The notes under the pieces were generated by a model. It searched no databases and was not told the DNA's origin. It saw only the letters and a program-made list of their open reading frames with translations. Shown here piece by piece: positions 10,639 through 21,469 of a stretch of 64,000 nt of DNA; position 1 is the stretch's first letter, and every line of letters begins with the position of its first letter. The position numbers were made by a program, and so were the translations under genes. The DNA comes from Penicillus capitatus (taxonomy: Eukaryota; Chlorophyta): contig OZ287711.1 in assembly GCA_965649825.1 (NCBI GenBank), forward strand, positions 310,001 through 374,000, read 5' to 3'.

Positions 10639-11843
10639 ATGCACTCACGAACATATCTCTCGCTGTCGTTCTTGCTCCTCGCTTCTTCCCTCGCCGGAGG
10701 TACGGTCCACACATGAAACGCCGAAGCGAAGGGGTGCGGCTGAGTAGGGTACACAGAGAGCGGCAACTCGTTCTCGACGGGCTCGACGAGCGTCTCCGGT
10801 GGTGGTAAGGCATACGCCTCGACTGGCGGAGTGACCAGCGCTTCAGGTATGACACGCCTTCATCTGTACAGCCATCCCTAACGCGATGCGTGGTAGTGAG
10901 AACGTCGACGTCCGTTTCGTCGTCAGGTCGGCCGAAAACGACAAAGACAACGACGACCGGCTCGGGAGACACCGCATCAACCAAAAGTAGATCGTTTTGT
11001 TCGACGTGCGTTTGTGGTGACACGTGTGGATTATGTGGCAGCGACGAAAAAAGGCGGTCGCGGTAAAGGGAAGAAAAAGGCGACGACAATGGAGACGGTC
11101 GAATTGGGCGATGGCACGTCTGTGAGCTTTAGCTCTGTAAGCGGAACGGGCACCGTTCGCGCGTCGGCATCCTCATCATCGACGCCGACGCACTCGACAG
11201 GCACCGCGTCGACAACGGCAGGCGGCATCACGCGAACGGTGACGAAGGAGAGCGGCAGCAAAGGGACGAAGAAGGGCAAAAGTGAGACACATGCTTTTTG
11301 ATGGAGGAGTCATAGATGGTGGATATGGACAGGATCCGCGTCTTATGAACACTACCCCATCTGTCGAGGCATGGCGCACTTTAGATGCTGCTCCGATCGC
11401 GTATTCGAAACGATCGGTCGCAATGTGTACTGCGGCTGCTTGTAAGGGCGTCGTTTCTGTCGGGCGATGGATGACGGCGGTGTGCTGTAGTGGAGATGAG
11501 CCAAAGGCCGAGTTCTGTAGTTTTATGCGACTGAATAGCGAGCCCTTAGTCGTGCAGGATGTCTTCGGAGCGACATCGGGTGACATCTGCGTCTGCAAGG
11601 AAAATCCTAAAGCGGCGACGACGAACGGAATCGTCAACGGCTGCAGAGGAACGATCAAGCGCGATTGCTGCGATCAGTACAACGGCGACAAGAATTGCCG
11701 CTGTGTGGGTGACACGTAAGATCGATCGCTCTCCCCCTGCTCGTCTGACCTCTGGATGCCACAGATGTGCCTTTGCGCGTGTCTCCGACAAACCACTCAT
11801 GTGGAAATCGCGTCGATCTAACCGCGTGTGTGTCTGCCACTGA
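10639..11843 (+). CDS. secreted Ser/Thr/Lys-rich protein with Cys-rich C-terminus (1)
   Basis: Six exons (10639-10699, 10757-10846, 10927-10986, 11042-11281, 11316-11715, 11765-11843) give 309 aa with consistent phases. Exon 1 encodes a signal peptide (MHSRTYLSLSFLLLASSLAG). Next comes a low-complexity Ser/Thr/Gly region with a Lys-rich block (KKGGRGKGKKK) and a Ser/Thr stretch suitable for O-glycosylation. The C-terminal part has clustered cysteines (AVCCSGD, DICVC, RDCCDQY, NCRCV) and ends VCVCH. I do not recognise a family. A wall, matrix or coat protein is plausible. A second gene of similar plan follows at 12279. The start codon is only 49 bp from that proposed for the LESV gene on the other strand. 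Confidence 0.68.
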
Positions 11844-12278
11844 CGATGCTGTACCATTCTATGATAACGAGTTGTACCGGCTATGTCTAAGTCATAAGGC
11901 GGATGCCGATGGTTTGTATGATTCTGTTTCGACGGCGTTTGAGATTTTGGCATCGATTCTTCGACGATGCAATCAAAGATTAGATGCGGCGGATGTAGAT
12001 GATAGATGGTTAGAACAAGCCTCAGTCTTCATATGTCAAGTGTTGGGAGCCTATGACGTGGCCGTGCGTCTTGGCAGTTTCCGTTGCCATTTTCCAGGTG
12101 GCTGTCCGCGGCAATAATGAGCCGGCAAGAACAAACTGTGTTGTTGTGGTCGAGTATATGAAGTCCGCATTTAATGATGGCATGTTTGCAAATGCATTCA
12201 TATAGGGGCGGCATCTAACCGTAGGCGCGTCATATTTGTCTGCTTCGCTGCGCTTTGCCTTCACGCACTGCTTGTTCA
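11844..12278. other. spacer between two secreted-protein genes
   Basis: No supported gene. It holds the 3' flank of the first secreted-protein gene and presumably the promoter of the next. Confidence 0.4.
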
Positions 12279-12985
12279 ATGAAGACCATTTCCGTCTTTC
12301 TCGTATCCATACTGCTGTTAGGCGACATCGCATGGCTGTGTGGTGGCCAAGCGAACGACCAAGGTAATCCTTCCTTCCTCGAGACATCGACCTGCGGCAC
12401 GGAGCAACCCTCGTTGTGTTGCCCGACCCTGACGCATACGGCTGTCGTGCTGCTCCAGCGTCGCTGTTCGATGCCGGCCGTCTATTACGTTCGTTTGTGC
12501 ACGTGCGTGTGCGGTGTAGATTTGTTCAGCCATTTTTTCCCGGGAATGGGTAAGAAGAGTGACTTCTCAGGAACGTCCACCAGTGCCCACGCCGAAGCGA
12601 CGGCGAGCGTCAAGCCACCACCAGGGACTGGAAAAGCGGCAGATGTCGAAGGAAAGGGCGATGTATCGACACAGACGAAGTCCATCATCACCACTAGTGC
12701 CCGTACCCGTCATCACGCCTGCAAGGGGAAGAAATGTCGTCCTCTCACTCTTTTGCCAAGTGTGACATCCTGTGCGGTATGCGCATAGGCGAGAGCAAGG
12801 AAGAGGCCGAAGCCGCCCTTTTCGAAACCGAGTCGTCAACAAAGGGGAAGCCGATCCACGTCGACGAGGCGAAGGAAGCGAGTTCCTTTTCGACGATTAA
12901 GTCCAAGAGTATCGATTTCGAAGCACTCAAGCGCAAATACTTCGTCCATGAAGAGGACGACGACTTTCCCGATTTCACCACCTAA
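12279..12985 (+). CDS. secreted Cys-rich, Lys/acidic-tailed protein (2)
   Basis: Two exons (12279-12735, 12789-12985) encode 217 aa. The N-terminus is a strong signal peptide (MKTISVFLVSILLLGDIAWL). A cysteine cluster follows (CGTEQPSLCC, then a C-x10-CTCVC arrangement), next a Ser/Thr/Lys region, a short HHACKGKKCE motif, and an acidic tail ending EDDDFPDFTT. Order and spacing resemble the preceding secreted gene, so the two are probably distant tandem paralogues. The 53-nt intron (12736-12788) contains both CTCTCACTCTTTTG and CCAAGTGTGACATCC, the composite motif discussed in the findings. More introns in exon 1 are possible. Function unknown. Confidence 0.62.
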
Positions 12986-13224
12986 GACGTCAAACATTTT
13001 CTTAACCGTCCCTTCGAACCGCAAACGGTTCACGCAATGAATCTGGCATCATCCTTCGCCGCCATACTCCTGCGTCACACTTCTCTAAAACCCATCCTCT
13101 CTATGGCTCTTTTTAGTCTTCCGTATTCTGTTTTTTGTTCTTGTGTCTATCTGTCGATGAAGAGTATCGTCGGAAACGCATAAACTCTTCCGAAGTCGAA
13201 CGTTGTGTGCTGTTCCTGGTTATG

Positions 13225-16200
13225 TCACAGGATAATGTCGGACGTTTTTGGTGCTTTAATGTGACGCATCGACGATCCGGCTGGAGTCGGTTTGAAAGCG
13301 CCCGATCCAAAAGGACGTGGAATGCCGAGATCGTCTGGAATGTATGCATTGGGTCGCGGCTCGATATGGCGGCGCAGATCATCGGCGACGACACACTCCA
13401 TCGCACGTTTCTCATCGGCGAGACGTCGCATCATCGCATCGTGTCGTACGATCTGATCCCATTGCCGATCGATCTCTTCGCCCAACGGCATCCCTGAGGC
13501 CAAACGCTCCTCGGCCTCGTTGACGGTCGCCCGAAGGGTCGTGCGTTGCTTGGCGAGATCCGACGCCAACGCCTAGAAGTCGATGTGCGTGGCATCGATA
13601 CGGTAAGAATCCGACCGTGCCTTGTATACCGACAGCTCGGCCGCCGCCGCTTTTAGTTTGTGCGTCATCGCATCGAGCTTCATCGCGTGGCGCACGAGAT
13701 CTCGACGGATCGGATCGCCGGTGATCGATTCGTTGTGGACGCGCTCGTGCAGCGCCGTTGTCAACTGAACCATCTCCTCCAATACCATCGCCCTCTGCGT
13801 GCACTGCCCCTGAAACGAACGCGCCGCCTTTGAGCGACGCAGCGCGATGGACTGACCTCTTTCGCCTCCAAGGCGCGTTTCAGTTCTCTCTCTTTCGCCT
13901 CTAACTGCTCAGGCTCCGCATCGACGCCCTCGCCTTCCCGCCATCTCTTCATGTTCTCCGGGTCTTCGAGCTCGGCCGAGCGCACATCGACGTTGTTCTT
14001 CGCCTCGAGCAACTGGCAGCGCAGCCAAGCGATCTCGCGATCGATCTCTGCCGAACACAGCAGCGGCCGATGTGCCAGACATCCATCGCCGGCGTCGTGC
14101 CTGGAATGCGTTCCTTTGTCTTCTTCGCTGCCATGATGGAGTGCGCCACGTCGGCCACTTTGCGTCTCAGCGCCTGCCGTTCGTCTTCTTTTCTTCGCAC
14201 TTCCAACTCCCCTGCGATCCAACGCACAGCTCGCCCTCGGCAGGAGCATTTACCCAAGGGCGGCCACCTTGTTTCTGGATGTGCTCGTGGATGTTGGATT
14301 TCTCATACAGCAAGCACAGTTCGTCATTTCGGTCGATCAAGAGCAGTCCTGTAAAGTTGCGGTTCTGCAGCACATGCTCGAAACGGCGGCGCGCGTGCGC
14401 CATCTCTTTCTCGCATTGCCCCACGACGGCCAAGCTCCTGGCAACCTTCGCGTTCTCTTTCTCCACCAAATCTGCTTTCTTTGTCCATTCCAATGTCAAG
14501 CGACTCAGCTCGGCCTTCAGTGCATTCCTCTCGCCGGCAGCCTCCTACCCCACATCCATCCGCAGTACATTACCCTCGGCGTCGCAGGCCACGCGACATA
14601 CCTGATGCTTCTTCTCAGCCGATGCCATTTCCTTCGCCTTCTCTTCTCGTCGCCACTGACAGCCCTCTATCTCCTTCTCCAATCTCCGCAGCTTCATCTG
14701 AATCTCTTCTGTACTTTGCCGACCGATCTAACCGTAACGCCGCCACTGATGTGACGTCCTGGCGGCGTTGCCTACGTGGATGTGATGCACGAAACGGTTG
14801 CGTTCCGTCTTCATCAGATCACAAAGCGCCTGGAATTCGACGCAGCGTTGCGTCTTCTCTTGCAGCAGCTTCGTCAAATCTTCCATCTCTTTCTCTCTCA
14901 AGACGCGTCGCTCTTCGGCGTCCGTCGTTTTGCGCGTCATCATCGAGAACACACGCTGAAAGCCATCGCACTGACGCTGCAGCGTCTGAAGCGTCGTGCG
15001 ATGCGTCGACTCCGCCGATCGGTGTGTCTCCATCTCTGCTTCGAGCAAACGGTTGCACTCCATCCTCTGCAACAGACACTGCTCTGTCGTGTTTTCCACC
15101 TCCTCTGCCTGAATACAGCCCGTCGCGATCACCATACCGACCACGGCGTTGTTCGACCTTGAGCAAGGCGCTCATATAGAGATCCTCCTCGGCAATCGTC
15201 GTCTCTCGCTCCTCCTGAGCATTTACGATCTGCTGCTCCAGCGAACGCTTCTCCCGGCGAAGTTTGCTCAGCGACGTTTGCAGCGACGGCAATTGCGCCT
15301 GGAGGCAATGGTGTGTCGCTCGGGACGGTCAAGGCGTTACTTTGAGTGCATTCAGAGCTTTGCTCGATTCGGTGAGACGCCGCATCGTGTCTTCTTTGTC
15401 TCTGATCTCACTCTTTTTTATCTCCGCCGCCAGTTTGATCTCACTCTCTTTCTCGTGAGAGACCAGATCGATCTGCACGCGGTCGGCCAAGTGCTGTCGA
15501 TGTTCGACGAACGTCGCGTCAACGTCGCGCTGGATATCGCGCAGATCGTTGCGCCGTGCCTAAGGCCAGACAGTTCTGCGGCGCAGACGTCGCTGTCACA
15601 ACACACCTCCGTTGCCACGCGTCCCTGTTCCGTCAACGACTGCGCTTGAGCGCTCTCTATCCCGGCATCCTTCAGCCGTTCGGCTAGACGTCCGCTGCAC
15701 ACCATGGCATGACGTCGCGTCGGTGCATCGCCGGCGCGCGCACCGTTCTATTTCTTTGTTTGCGAGAATCGTCCCCTGCTCGGCCTTGCGTCGACGCATG
15801 CCGGCCAGGATGCTCTCCAACGCGTCGTTCTGCCGCTTGCGCCTTGTCGGTTCATTCCGTATCTTGTGCCACTCCTTCATCGCCTCGTCCTTTGCGACCT
15901 TAACCTCTTCCATCTACGCCGCCTGTCACATCACGTGATGCAACGCTGAGCGCGACCTGGCAGCGACAGGTGTGTAAGGATGAAGCCATTTCTGCCAGAT
16001 CTTGCTCCGCTTTGCTCAATAGGGCGCCGTCGCTCTCGAGAGCACTCTGCAGATCGCGCACGTGTGTCCGCAGCTGATCGACGACAGGTAGGAGCTCCTG
16101 GCGATGCGTCTCTCGTGCATTCTTCAGCCGGCACTCTGTGTCCAGCCGCCGCTCGTGGATCTCACGGATCTACAAACAGCGAAGGGTCACATCACCATCG

Positions 16201-16697
16201 ACAGTTCGCTTCTCAGCAACTTCTTCCTCCAGAGCGGCCTCTTTCTGTACCACCACCAGCGCCTCGACATGCGCCTGCTTCAGTTCCTCCCGTAACTGGC
16301 GCAAAACGACACTCTCTGCATTGCCCTGCTCCGTTCCCTTCTCCACAGCGAGCCTCTTCTCGCGCTGGAGACAAAAAACGTGCGATCCGATCGAGACGGC
16401 ATTTCTGTGATCGATCGATTCGTCACTGACTTCGAGATGGCGTTCGAGACGCTTTTCTTCCAGAACGAGTTTCTGAATCGCTTCTGTCGACCGCTGGATG
16501 TCGTTATGGATCGCATCGTAACGTTCCCGTGCGAACTCTGCCTTCTCGACGTTCAATCCACCGCACTCGACCGCGTCTTCTAGCATCTACGACCGCCATC
16601 ACACGACATCCGTGCGATTCGCGACACATTCAGCGACGTGAAGCGCTTCCTGTGGCGTCAGGCATTGGTGCAGCGAAGGAACGTCGCTGTCCGCCAT
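13225..16697 (-). CDS. CCDC146: CCDC146/MBO2-type flagellar coiled-coil protein
   Basis: A multi-exon gene encoding an almost continuous coiled coil. Well-supported exons include about 16586-16203, 16169-15957 and from 15913; introns include 16202-16170 (33 nt) and 15956-15914 (43 nt). Family marks are the CDLMKTERNRFVHHIH segment in the middle and the conserved tail RPNAYIPDDLGIPRPFG, FKPTPAGSSMRHI. CCDC146 and its Chlamydomonas counterpart MBO2 are microtubule-associated proteins of centrioles and flagella. The start at 16697 (MADSDVPSLH) is the least certain part because the first intron would be only about 21 nt. Several introns contain GTGATGTGAC in sense. It is head to head with EMC1. 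Confidence 0.85.
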
Positions 16698-17076
16698 GGG
16701 CAGCCTAATGCAAACACTGGCTGTCTGATGTGACGTCGCCATCGGCCTTCCCAAGACACCGCATGGCCAACACGTCACTGTCAACACCGCTGCCATCGTC
16801 GCGGCCATCCAACGCTCGATAGCGGACCCCATAGACGCTTTCACACTCCTCCCTTGCCGCTCTCACGTGTTGCCGCCGCGGAGTCCTGCGTCACTCGCCC
16901 AGCGTCCATCGCCGAAATTCGGCGCGTCTGTCGCGTCTACTGCATGACAAAGCGTTCGGCGGAGATGTGCCTTTCTCTCCGCCGAAGTTTGCACCGTGCA
17001 GAGATCAACGCTCGTGTGCGGCGGCGCATCGTCGTCGCCTCGAGGACAGTCCAGTGATGTGACGTTTCCATTCGCG
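16698..17076. promoter_or_regulatory. divergent promoter region, CCDC146 / EMC1
   Basis: About 380 bp between the two start codons. No separate gene is supported. A GTGATGTGAC motif, otherwise typical of introns here, lies at about 17055-17063, just ahead of the EMC1 start. Confidence 0.4.
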
Positions 17077-20000
17077 ATGCTTCCCATCTTGCTGTTGCTG
17101 CTGCTCTTTGGCGGCTCAACGTCCTGGGCGCTCTACGAAGATCAGCTCGGGAAATTCGATTGGCATCGACGTGGCGTCGGACGACCGATCGCCGTTTCGC
17201 TGCATCCACGCAAACCGCGTCTCATCGCCGCGACCGAAGCGAATGTCTTGACCCATCTGCATCTGCGTGACGGCGCGATGCAGTGGCGGCAGAAACTGGA
17301 TCATCCAATCCAACGACTCGACGTCTCTCATCGTGACAACGCCGTCTGGACTGTCACTTCGGACAACAGCGTCCGCGGCTGGTCCCAAACGGACGGTGCC
17401 ATTCGCTGGGAACGCTCTCTTCCATCGCCGCCTTCGGCCATGCATTTCATCGATGACGATGCGCCGACGATGCTCTACTGCACTGGCGAGGCGCTGGAGT
17501 TGCGCGACCGTCTGGATGCTATGGTCTGGTCGACGCGAGTGGAGGCCCTTGTGTCCTGTCAGGGATCTCACTCTTTTGCGGAAAGCGCTGAAGGAGTGAC
17601 CCTCATCTCGCAATGCAGGTAACATCAGCAGTCACATCACGAGCGCCGCCAAACTGAGATGGCGGCGGATAGGGATGGGAGAGTGCTGCTCACCAGCTTC
17701 GATGCCTCGACAGGAAAGGATGTCTCGACTAAAGAGTTCACCCTGGAAGAGCCGAAGCCGATGGAACAGCGCGGCATCCTGAACGGCCATCTCGTCCTGG
17801 CCAGTCCTCGACAGCTATGCATCTTGGATGTGACAGGCACGGGCCGTCGCTCTTGCAGGCCGAGAAGGGAAGGTGTGTTGCAGGGGCATCGAGTGCATTG
17901 ACCTGTCACATCACAAATGGAGTGACAGAGCTGTTCCGCCAGCGGCTGGTGACAGTAGATGCTGATCAAGGTGAGTCATACGCTGCGTCGTTTCGTCGGA
18001 TGGCACCCGATTCTGGACTCTGTTCGGGAATCGTCGCTTTTCGATACGTCGCCTCGAACAGAGATATGAGGGCGCCGAAAAAAAAGCATGTGCCTCTGGC
18101 AAGCAAGAGAGCATCGCTGCGCATTTCTTGCTGTTCGGTACATTGGACATCAGTTGTGTGGCTGTCTAGGCCAGGCAATGATCCAAGAGATCCAGAACGG
18201 AGTGATCCGTAACATCGCCACCATTCACGACTACCGCCTCCATTCCGCTGCCCTTCAGCTTCCAGATCACGAAGCCGTTGCCTTCCTGTGCAAAAACGAA
18301 AAGACAGGTCGCCGTCGATGGCCCACATCCACAGTTGATCGATGTGACTGATGTAGGATGGAAGCTGGACGTCTATGATCTGTGGACGGGAGCCATCCTC
18401 CATTCCGAAGACACCTCGCACCTGCAGATCGATCTCATACCGCAACTGATCGTATCTGGCAGCTACCTGCGCAAAAACGCCACCATGGGTTACCGGTAAA
18501 TGATCATCTCTGCGATCAAGCCTGCGAAGTACACGTGTGCAGATTCGTGATCGTGAGTGCCCACGGAGACGTGCTTATGCTGCAGCAGGGACAGAAAGTA
18601 TGGGAGCGTCACGAGGGGCTGTCCAGCGTCGCCTCCGCTGTGTTTGTCGATCCGCCGATGCACGGGTCACATCATCTCCAAGCCGATCCAGCCAAATGGA
18701 TTCGCGTCCAGTTTCTCACTCTAAAGGTCACACTTTTGACGTCTTGTTGAGCTGTCACATCACTGCGGTGTTTCTAGGTTCAGTTCCAGCTGAACACGGC
18801 AGGGGAGAAGGAGCAGCTGGCGGAATGGAAGAGGGACTTGAGCGGGAAGCATCTGTCTGTCAAAGACGCCAGCGGCTACCGAAAATTCATCGTGTGCCTC
18901 ACTGCAGACCATTCTGTCGTCGCTCTGCACAACGGAGATGGGCGCGTCGTCTGGGAAACGCGTTTTTCGCCAGACGAGCCACCGGTGAGCCATCCTCAGC
19001 TTCCGACCAGCTTCAGACCTCAGCCGCCTTGCTGCGCAGTTTGACGGTCTCGTTCTCTGGTCCTATGCCCACGGAGAAGGCATCTCGCCCAAGGTCTTGC
19101 TTTATCGCAAGGGCAGCAATGCCACCTTCGCCATCCTCGATGCACACAGCGGTGCCGTTCTCACTCATCAGCCCACGCACTTTCCTTTCACCAAGGTACA
19201 TCGCAGACGTCTCTCACACACAAACGTCACATCACCCGGCGATGATGATATACCTTCATGACGGTCTACTGCAGCTCCGTACGCGAGTCTATGATGAACG
19301 TTTTTCCGTTTCGCTGAGCCATCCGATCGCCGGTCCTGTGATTAAACAGATCCGTTCCACATCCTGAGTGCTCTCTCTGATGACAGACGTCCAATTTCAT
19401 GAGGACACGTGTTCGATCGACGTCTCTTTGTGTTTCTGCAGATTCTGAAACTGCCGCATCCGGTGAGGGCCGACGCCGTGGAGCAGTCCGTCTTCGTCTT
19501 GATCGACACCGCCGATCCCGAATCGCCCGTCGGATCGCTGCTGCCGCCACTCGAATCGCCCGATCCACTCGATCGCTTCGTCTTCTGGGACGTCGAGGCG
19601 AAACAAGGCGTGGCGCGTGGATTCCGCATCGATGGCGTCGATCTCGATCGCAATCGTCTGACGTTCCTTCTCCAATGGCGGCTCGATTTTTACGCCCCCA
19701 TCGTCTCCCTCGCACAACGAGGAGCGAACGATCCCGTGCATTCCTACACCAAAGTCATCCCTCTCTCTTCATTCCCGTGTTCAGCTTCTGCTTAGGTCCT
19801 GGGCAACAGGAGTCTGCTTTTTAAGTACCTCAATCCCAATACGGCCCTCCTGGTCACGGCGAATCAGGCAGTCGAATTTGATGATGCCTTTCTAGAGGTG
19901 TTCTTGATCGATACGGTCACCGGACGCGTTCTCGTTCGCCAAGTCCACGAATCGGCCAAGGGACCGGTGCACAGTGTGATCTCCCAGCACTGGGCGGTCT

Positions 20001-20740
20001 ACCATTACTGGTCCATCTCCAATCAAAGGCACCGATCGACATCTGTCGTGCAGTTGCCTCACTCTAGCTTCCTTGCAGGTTCCAGATGAGCACGTTGGAG
20101 CTTTATGATGCTTCGCATCGTCCCCTGACCCTTTCCGATCTCCTCTTTCAGAAACTCGCTCCGGAGCGCCTCTCCTCCTATGACCCGATCCCAGTCCGTG
20201 TCTTCAATGCCACCTTCTTCGTCAGCAGTGCTGTCACATCACTGGCGGTGACCAAAACGCAGAAAGGCATCACGACGCAGCTTCTCCTGATGGGCACCGT
20301 CTCGGATCAGATCTACGCTATGAACAAAAAATTCCTCGATCCCCGTCGGCCCATTCGCCCAACGCAGCAGACCAAAGACGAGCGACTGATTCCTTACAGC
20401 GAACATCTCCCCCTGATGCCGACGCACTACGCCTCACACCACTACGATATTCTCGCCCTCAGGGTCAGGCCGCCGCCACCGCCGCCTTTTTGACACCCCT
20501 CGATGTTCTGTCCTTCAGGGTCTCCACTGCGCCGCCGCCGGATTGGAATCGGGCACGCATCTCTTTGCCTTTGGCGACGATCTGTTCTACACCCGACTCC
20601 AACCGGAGCGTGGATTCGATACCTTGGATGAAGATTTTAACTATGCCTTTCTGCTGCTGACGTTGATGGCGATGCTCCTGGCGTCGGTTGTGTGCCACTA
20701 TCTCGTGCGAGATGCGAAGCTCTCACGTAAGTGGAAGTGA
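17077..20740 (+). CDS. EMC1: ER membrane protein complex subunit 1
   Basis: The N-terminus is a signal peptide followed by ALYEDQLGKFDWHRRGVGRP, the start of mature EMC1. A PQQ-like beta-propeller region follows, then YLNPNTALLVT, VTGRVLVRQVHESAKGPVHS, MSTLELYD, LDPRRPIRPTQQTKDERLIPY and a C-terminal membrane segment (AFLLLTLMAMLLASVVCHYL) with a basic tail. EMC1 is the large lumenal scaffold of the complex that inserts membrane proteins. Exons 1-3 are 17077-17552, 17594-17630 (37 nt) and from 17659. The intervening introns are 41 and 28 nt, the latter being GTCACATCAC plus 18 bases. Intron 20029-20078 is GC-AG. Exon borders between about 17.85 and 19.4 kb are not resolved. Confidence 0.9.
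20029..20078 (+). other. GC-AG intron in EMC1
   Basis: The exon ends AATCAAAG and the intron begins GCACCG and ends TTGCAG. Splicing joins WSISNQR to FQMSTLELYD, matching the uninterrupted EMC1 family sequence. No GT is available at the required phase. Confidence 0.8.
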
Positions 20741-21469
20741 AGGGGGAAGATAAATACGGGCGGATACATGAATGGTCACACTTTTTCTCACTGTCTTTAT
20801 TGGATGCTGACTTGGATCTTAGATCTCTCACATAAACAATCGCTGGAAGCGTCTGTCCAGTCCGCTCCGGTCCGGGTCCAGTCCAAACCTCAAAACCATT
20901 GAATCCGCGAAGCATGCGATGTCCATACTTAATCAAAAGAGTGACACCGTTTCTCACTCTTTTCTAGAAACAGCAACAAATCGACCACTACTATCCCACC
21001 TTGCACACGACGTTTCAAGCTGAAGAATACAAAACCAGCCACGACAGGAGACGATGTGAAAGATCCAGTTCTTGAGGAAATGAACAGGTCTAACGAACAA
21101 ACACACACAATGGCTAACAAAGGACAAGACGAACGACGACGACGACGACAATAAAGTATAAAAGAACTCTTCAATCAGCAGCGATCAACAGCAAGGACTC
21201 AAAGAATCAGAAAGTGTGTTGTTGTTGATGTGACGTGGCTGCTCTGTCTGCTGGATGCGCTGTCGGCCAGCTTGGATCCCAGCCGTAATCGTATTTATTT
21301 CGACTCGATGTCCGACGCACCGTCCCAGGTGCCAGGGGATGAAGAGACGATGGCGTTCGACTGTTCAGCGCGTGTTCGCTCATACGCTGATCAAACGACA
21401 GATGCGACGGTGGGGGAGGCACAGTGATCACCTCGCCAAGGACATCGTTGCTCGTACTCGCCTCGGATT
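20741..21469. other. convergent 3' region of EMC1 and the 21470 gene
   Basis: No convincing gene; a minus-strand frame at 21207-21602 is Ser/Lys-rich, lacks an ATG and probably shadows the 3' exon. The region carries GGTCACACTTTTTCTCACTG near 20774 and the perfect inverted repeat at 20935-20963. Confidence 0.45.
20935..20963. repeat. perfect 10-bp inverted repeat AAAAGAGTGA / TCACTCTTTT
   Basis: Arms at 20935-20944 and 20954-20963 with a 9-nt loop. Both arms equal the motif that recurs inside introns. It lies in the 3' flank between two convergent genes. Confidence 0.9.

Noticed and set aside
12544-12570. 21-nt intron GTAAG...CTCAG in the second secreted gene
   Set aside because: Its removal does not change the frame and homology cannot decide, so it was left as exon.
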